A stretch of 64,000 nucleotides of DNA from Hyalella azteca (Eukaryota > Arthropoda > Malacostraca > Amphipoda > Hyalellidae), in contig NW_025934536.1 in NCBI RefSeq assembly GCF_000764305.2, forward strand, positions 546,725 to 610,724. The letters run 5' to 3'. A program made the translations under genes and the position numbers. The notes below the pieces were generated by a model. The model was not told where the DNA came from. It saw only the letters and a list, made by a program, of their open reading frames with translations, and did no database searches. Below, one piece after another: positions 59,347 to 64,000 of this stretch (its first letter is position 1; each line of letters starts with the position of its first letter).

Positions 59347-59446
59347 AGATACAAATATCAATGGAGTTTCTGTTCATGATTTCTAATGGAGTATCAACAT
59401 GTAATATTTTTTATGATTCGTTCAGAGATGCAAATATCAATGGAGT
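59347..59446. repeat. 78 to 80-bp repeat, left part, copied at 60809-60888
   Basis: Bases 59367-59446 are identical to 60809-60888 over 80 bp. The unit itself is about 79 bp (AATATCAATGGAGT, TTCTGTTCATGATTTCTAAT, GGAGTATCAACATGTAATAT). The copies on either side read as one tandem run interrupted between GGAGT and TTCTG by the 1.36-kb block at 59447-60808. Confidence 0.95.
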
Positions 59447-59912
59447 ACTGCAACGTTGAAACAAAGTTGATAACTGAAACGTTGAAACAACGTTGATTAC
59501 TGAAATGTTGAAACAATGTTGATTACTGCAACGTTGAAACAATGTTGATTACTGTAACGTTGAAACAAAGTTGATTACTGAAACGTTGAAACAACGTCGA
59601 TTACTGAAATGGTGAAACAAAGTTGATCACAGAAACGTTGAAACAACGTTGACTACTGAAATGTTGAAACAACGTTGATTACTGCAACGTTGAAAAAAAC
59701 GTTGATTAGTAAAACATTGAACCAAAGTTGTTTACTGAAACGTTGAAACAACGTTGATTACTGGAACGTTGAAACAACGTTGATTACTAAAACGTTTAAA
59801 CAACGTTAATTACTGCAACATTAAATAAACGTTGATTACTGAAACGCAGAAAAAAATAGTTGATTACTGAAACGTTGAAACAACGCTGATTTCTAAAACG
59901 TTGAAACAACAT
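59447..59912. repeat. 26-bp tandem array, about 18 copies
   Basis: The unit is GATTACTGAAACGTTGAAAC followed by AACGTT. Each holds two AACGTT palindromes five bases apart, so units are self-complementary. Variation is scattered (AAAGTT, AACATT, CTGCAACG), with more decay towards the right. Confidence 0.95.
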
Positions 59913-60198
59913 TTAATCATCGTTATTTCAACACCACATGCCTGTTGGATAGCAACGTGTAGCAGGAGTCAGGACGCGTGTCATCCGACACGACGTAATC
60001 AACGAACTTCAAATCGAACCTCGTAAGTTTCTAATCAACTGCACCCGACGAGCCTCTCTCTAGCTTGCCAGCATATCGAGAACGTCTGAGAAACTGCTGA
60101 ATATTGCGAGCCTTCCATCCAGATGTGCTGGACAAATTCGGGGAGCTGGATTCTGCATGAATTCGGTGACATGGCATGCTTGGCCTGATACTATTATA

Positions 60199-60807
60199 CC
60201 ATACTATACTATATTATAGTATACTATACTATACTATACTATACTATACTATACTATACTATACTATACTATACTATACTATACTATACTATACTATACT
60301 ATACTATACTATACTATACTATACTATACTATACTATACTATACTATACTATACTATACTATACTATACTATACTATACTATACTATACTATACTATACT
60401 ATACTATACTATACTATACTATACTATACTATACTATACTATACTATACTATACTATACTATACTATACTATACTATACTATACTATACTATACTATACT
60501 ATACTATACTATACTATACTATACTATACTATACTATACTATACTATACTATACTATACTATACTATACTATACTATACTATACTATACTATACTATACT
60601 ATACTATACTATACTATACTATACTATACTATACTATACTATACTATACTATACTATACTATACTATACTATACTATACTATACTATACTATACTATACT
60701 ATACTATACTATACTATACTATACTATACTATACTATACTATACTATACTATACTATACTATACTATACTATACTATACTATACTATACTATACTATACT
60801 ATACTAT
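60199..60807. repeat. Pentanucleotide (TATAC)n array of about 600 bp ending at an N
   Basis: A few irregular units lead into a perfect run of TATAC from about 60218 until the single N at 60808. A 243-codon + frame across it (60176-60907) exists because the unit lacks stops in that phase, not because it is a gene. A perfect run of this length next to an N marks a place where the assembly could not be resolved, so the real length is unknown. Confidence 0.97.
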
Positions 60808-60808
60808 N
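60808..60808. other. Assembly ambiguity (N)
   Basis: The only ambiguous base in the window. It sits exactly at the junction between the TATAC run and a second copy of the sequence found before the arrays. Confidence 0.99.
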
Positions 60809-60905
60809 TTTCTGTTCATGATTTCTAATGGAGTATCAACATGTAATATTTTTTATGATTCGTTCAGAGATGCAAATATCAATGGAGTTTCTGTTCATGA
60901 TTTCT
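60809..60905. repeat. Right copy of the 79-bp repeat
   Basis: Identical to 59367-59446 for 80 bp, then continues into a third partial unit (TTCTGTTCATGATTTCTAAA) before unique sequence begins. Confidence 0.95.
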
Positions 60906-62864
60906 AAAAGAGTAAAAGCATGTAGGAATTTTTAATGACTTACTAATGGGTTGTCATGCACCTGCGTGTTCTCATAAGTGATTCATGGTCGTCATGATAC
61001 AATGCCTTTGTATCAACGATGCCCGATGCAGCTACATGTCCAAATTAAGGTATACGATGTTTTGTCAGGTGCGATATAACGCGCTGAACACTTATGCTTT
61101 ATTGTGCTAATGTTGACTTGGATGTTCAACAATGAAAGATATGTCTGGAATCTGCCTCTCCTTGACTCGGAGCTTCAATAGGAAAATTTTTCGGGCATTG
61201 AATCGTGAGTGAACGATTCCGCATTGTGTTCGGAGCGCAAAAAATGTAATTTACGAAGACAAATTTGTTATGAAAACTATATACGAGTCGATTTTTTTTC
61301 TTTTATTATTGCTGAAGAATCTGCGCTATAATAATTAGTATCGATATACCTTAGCTCTAATATAACCATATACTATTAGATCTAAGGTACATAAAAAATC
61401 CTTATAATACATATGATGATTTTCGATACGTTGATAAGCAAAAGTTTTTGATTAATTGATGCAAAAAAACGTCAGTGAATATTAGTCGACGTTATGCAGT
61501 GTAATCGTTCTTGATATTGAGCAATACCTTCCTCGAATTGAAGCCGTCAAGTTCAAATTACAATACTTTGAGCTTTGTACGAATATATTATAAAAACCCT
61601 CATCTAAATCACAAAAAAAAAAAATAAAAAACGGTAAATGATCAATCGAAAATACACCGATCGAATTAAGATAATCTAATGCTTTTTGTTGTGACTGGAA
61701 TTGATTTATAGGCGCTATAATAAAGGTGGAAAGCTGAACTGAGAAGGGTTAAGTGAACTAAGCTTAATATAATTGATCGATATAAAAAGTGTTGTAATCG
61801 CTTAAAGATCGAACTGTCTCGAACTTAACGTAGTAAAAAATGTGAAGGGACATGACTGAATGAAATTTTTTTTGGGGCCTTAATTGATATACAAACAGTA
61901 AACAATTTTCGATCAAATTTTGAAATTTCCTTTTGCATAGATGTTTCTATTCTCCGCCGCAATTAAAACTTGTACTACATGTACGTAACAAATGTTCTAA
62001 GTTAAACTAAACTGACTAAATACATGAGTTTTTTATCAACTGATTACTAACTTCACTGCTTTTGTAGCTGATCTAATAGCGTCAAATAGGGGCTACATGT
62101 TTTTTGATAGAATCCATCACTTGGGAAGTCAATGGAGGTAATTAGAGATCACTTAGCGCAGAGGTGTGAGCGAGGTATAGTGATGGAAGAAAGGTATACC
62201 CTTGAATAGCCAGCACTTGAATAGCTAGTATATACAATAGAATAGTTAGTTTACAATAGAATAGCTTCATGAACACATATGGAATTTTTTGATGCTGGTA
62301 CCATCATAGTACGTATAGGAACACAGTACGTGAATTAGAACAGCTTTGTGACGTTGCTATATAATAGTTTAAGATTAAGATGTTGATTTATATGTAGATC
62401 CATGCACATACCGAAATAGTTTGGAATAAAACTATAATAAAATGATTACATTATTTCATTTATATTAGAATAACTACATTTATGCTGCTAGAGTCATTTT
62501 TGCGATACTGAATTTCATTCATTGCTGCAAAATTTGCGATGCTGTAAATTCATTAATTGCTGTAAAATGCCATTTAGAGTCAATATTTCGTGTTTAATAT
62601 TTCGTTTTGTTTCAAAGTATCATAAAAACATTACTGTATCTACACAAAGTAAATACATAATTAATATTGCAATATTTTGATTTTCTTCTTGAATTGTTTT
62701 TTAAAAGTCATATGGATTTGAAAACTAGAAGCAAGCTCCTTTATATCGTTGTGATATCCTTACTCAATTGAGATCTCCACGAAAAACCTCACTGTAGCTT
62801 ATATGATTTAATATATAATAACTGTCACTCATGATTAACGCATCGAGTTCATCGTCTCGATTCT
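60906..62864. other. Intergenic AT-rich DNA, no supported gene
   Basis: Contains a poly(A) run near 61611-61629 and a short AATAGCTAGTATATACAATAG-like repeat at about 62200-62275. No coding signal. Confidence 0.6.
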
Positions 62865-63490
62865 CAGCAACATAAGACAGACAGTCTCTCCTTATCAAGT
62901 CCACTAAAATTTCAAGACCAAAAACTGTGTTTCTTCATTTCACTTCGTCTTAGTTCATCGCAACAAAAGACAACTATATATACAGTATAGTCTCTCTTCA
63001 TCAATTTCACTCAAATTTCAAGACCTAAATTATATTTCTTTATTTATCATCGTCTTAGCCTTTCGCAACAAAAGACTACTGGTCTCTCTTCATCAATTCC
63101 ACTCAGATTTAAAGACCTAAAACTGTATTTCTTCATTTTTCTTCGTCTTAGTTCATCGCAACAAATGTCAACTAGTCTCTCTTCATCAATTCCACTCAAA
63201 TTTTAGGACCTAAAACTGTATTTCTTCATTTGTCTTCGCTTTAGTTCTTCGCAACAAAACACGATTAGTCTCTCTTTATCAATTCCACTCAAGTTTGAAG
63301 ACCTAAAACTATTTCTTAGTTTTTCTTCGTCTTAGTTCTTCGCAACAAAAGTCAACTAGTCTCCCTTCATCAATTCCACTCAAATTTAAAGACCTAAAAC
63401 TGTATTTCTTCATTTTCCTTTGTCTTAGTCTTTCGCAACATTTGACAACTAGTCGCTTTTCATCAAGCCCACTAAAATTTCATGATCTAA
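62865..63490. repeat. 92-bp tandem array, seven copies
   Basis: Each unit contains TTCGCAACAAAAGWCAACTA, then GTCTCTCTTCATCAATTCCA, CTCAAATTTMAAGACCTAAA and ACTGTATTTCTTCATTTT. The second copy is longer because of an extra TATATATACAGTATA. The copies are 10 to 20 percent diverged, so the array is older than those at 23.3 or 25.0 kb. Confidence 0.93.
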
Positions 63491-63873
63491 AACTGCAGAG
63501 TTCGAGGCTTATTGATGTCATCGCCGTCTATCGCGCTCCAGAGGCACCTTATCTTCATCGCACCGGATTAATGACGGCCCATCTAACGTTTTTCGTCACC
63601 CAGGTAACGTTTTTCGTTTCATGGACGTTTTTAAAACGTTTCATACGTCTCGGCAGGATGCATTGCCAGGCAGCGTGCGGTGGAGCAAGCTTCGATCTTT
63701 CACCTGAAAATCATAGGTGTTTTAAGGGAGGCTAATAGTCGGCCATCGGTGGCCGCCATTCATGTGCAGTTCATAAAAGCTTTCGCCTCACGCCTCCGTG
63801 CGCGTCTTTGTTAATTAGTTGACGCGTGCACGCCGACCTGAAGCACAATTTTTATGCGGCGCTGAACGTACGC
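63491..63873. other. GC-richer unique segment
   Basis: Composition rises after the array. A short repeat TAACGTTTTTCGT occurs near 63584 and 63604, and GGCCATCGGTGGCC near 63742 is palindromic around its centre. A 97-codon + frame (63442-63735) begins inside the array and is unrecognised. It could be a regulatory segment; there is no direct support. Confidence 0.4.
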
Positions 63874-64000
63874 TGCAGTTCGCAGTTGAATGAATGAAGA
63901 ATATTGCAGTTCGTAGTTGATTGAATGAATGTTGCAGTTCGCAGATGAATGGAAGAATATTGCAGTTCGCTGTTGAATGAATGAATATTGCAGTTTGCAG
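63874..64000. repeat. 28 to 32-bp tandem array running off the window
   Basis: GCAGTTCGCAGTTGAATGAA starts recur at 63874, 63906, 63934, 63962 and 63990 with GAATATT between. The array continues past base 64000, so its full size is not visible. Confidence 0.93.

Noticed and set aside
60176..60907. 243-codon frame across the TATAC run as a protein
   Set aside because: It is pure pentanucleotide repeat translated (YYTIL type) and crosses an N.

Overview
The window looks like AT-rich nuclear DNA from an arthropod. One recognisable protein-coding gene sits among long non-coding stretches, about two dozen unrelated short tandem arrays, one decayed DNA transposon and a pentanucleotide array ending at an unresolved base (N). 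There are no operons, Shine-Dalgarno sites or bacterial genes. The arthropod reading rests on the gene (a nerfin-1/INSM-type zinc-finger protein with four fingers and no match to the vertebrate fourth finger) and on the DUF4817/Tc1-mariner-type transposase remnant. A crustacean is possible, but the sequence does not prove it.

Layout. 1-30 kb: upstream gene desert with tandem arrays at 4.6, 11.6, 12.0, 18.3, 19.3, 21.3, 21.9, 23.3, 25.0, 25.2, 26.5, 27.4 and 28.8 kb, a 34-bp near-perfect hairpin at 11.2 kb and GC-rich islands near 16.9, 24.3 and 29.6 kb. 29.5-33.8 kb: the nerfin-1/INSM-like gene on the + strand, with a GC-rich promoter-like island, overlapping upstream ORFs, an uninterrupted 798-codon reading frame and a 3' UTR candidate with a Pumilio-type site and a hairpin. 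33.8-41.5 kb: AT-rich DNA with a 1.2-kb array of 16-bp CTAG-containing units and clustered poly(A) signals. 41.9-50.6 kb: further arrays at 41.9, 42.8, 45.7 and 48.6 kb. 50.6-52.9 kb: a composite repeat with GGGCCC-containing inverted arms, followed by a 0.6-kb Tc1/mariner-like remnant with 18/20-matching terminal inverted repeats. 53-64 kb: arrays at 54.4, 56.9, 58.0, 59.0, 59.4, 60.2, 62.9 and 63.9 kb. The last array runs off the window.

Function. The only supported gene product is a nuclear C2H2 zinc-finger transcription factor of the family that drives early neuronal differentiation (nerfin-1 in flies, INSM1 in vertebrates, EGL-46 in nematodes). The large non-coding flanks suit a developmental regulator, but no individual enhancer can be proved from sequence alone. 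Long reading frames elsewhere are mostly by-products of arrays whose period is a multiple of three.
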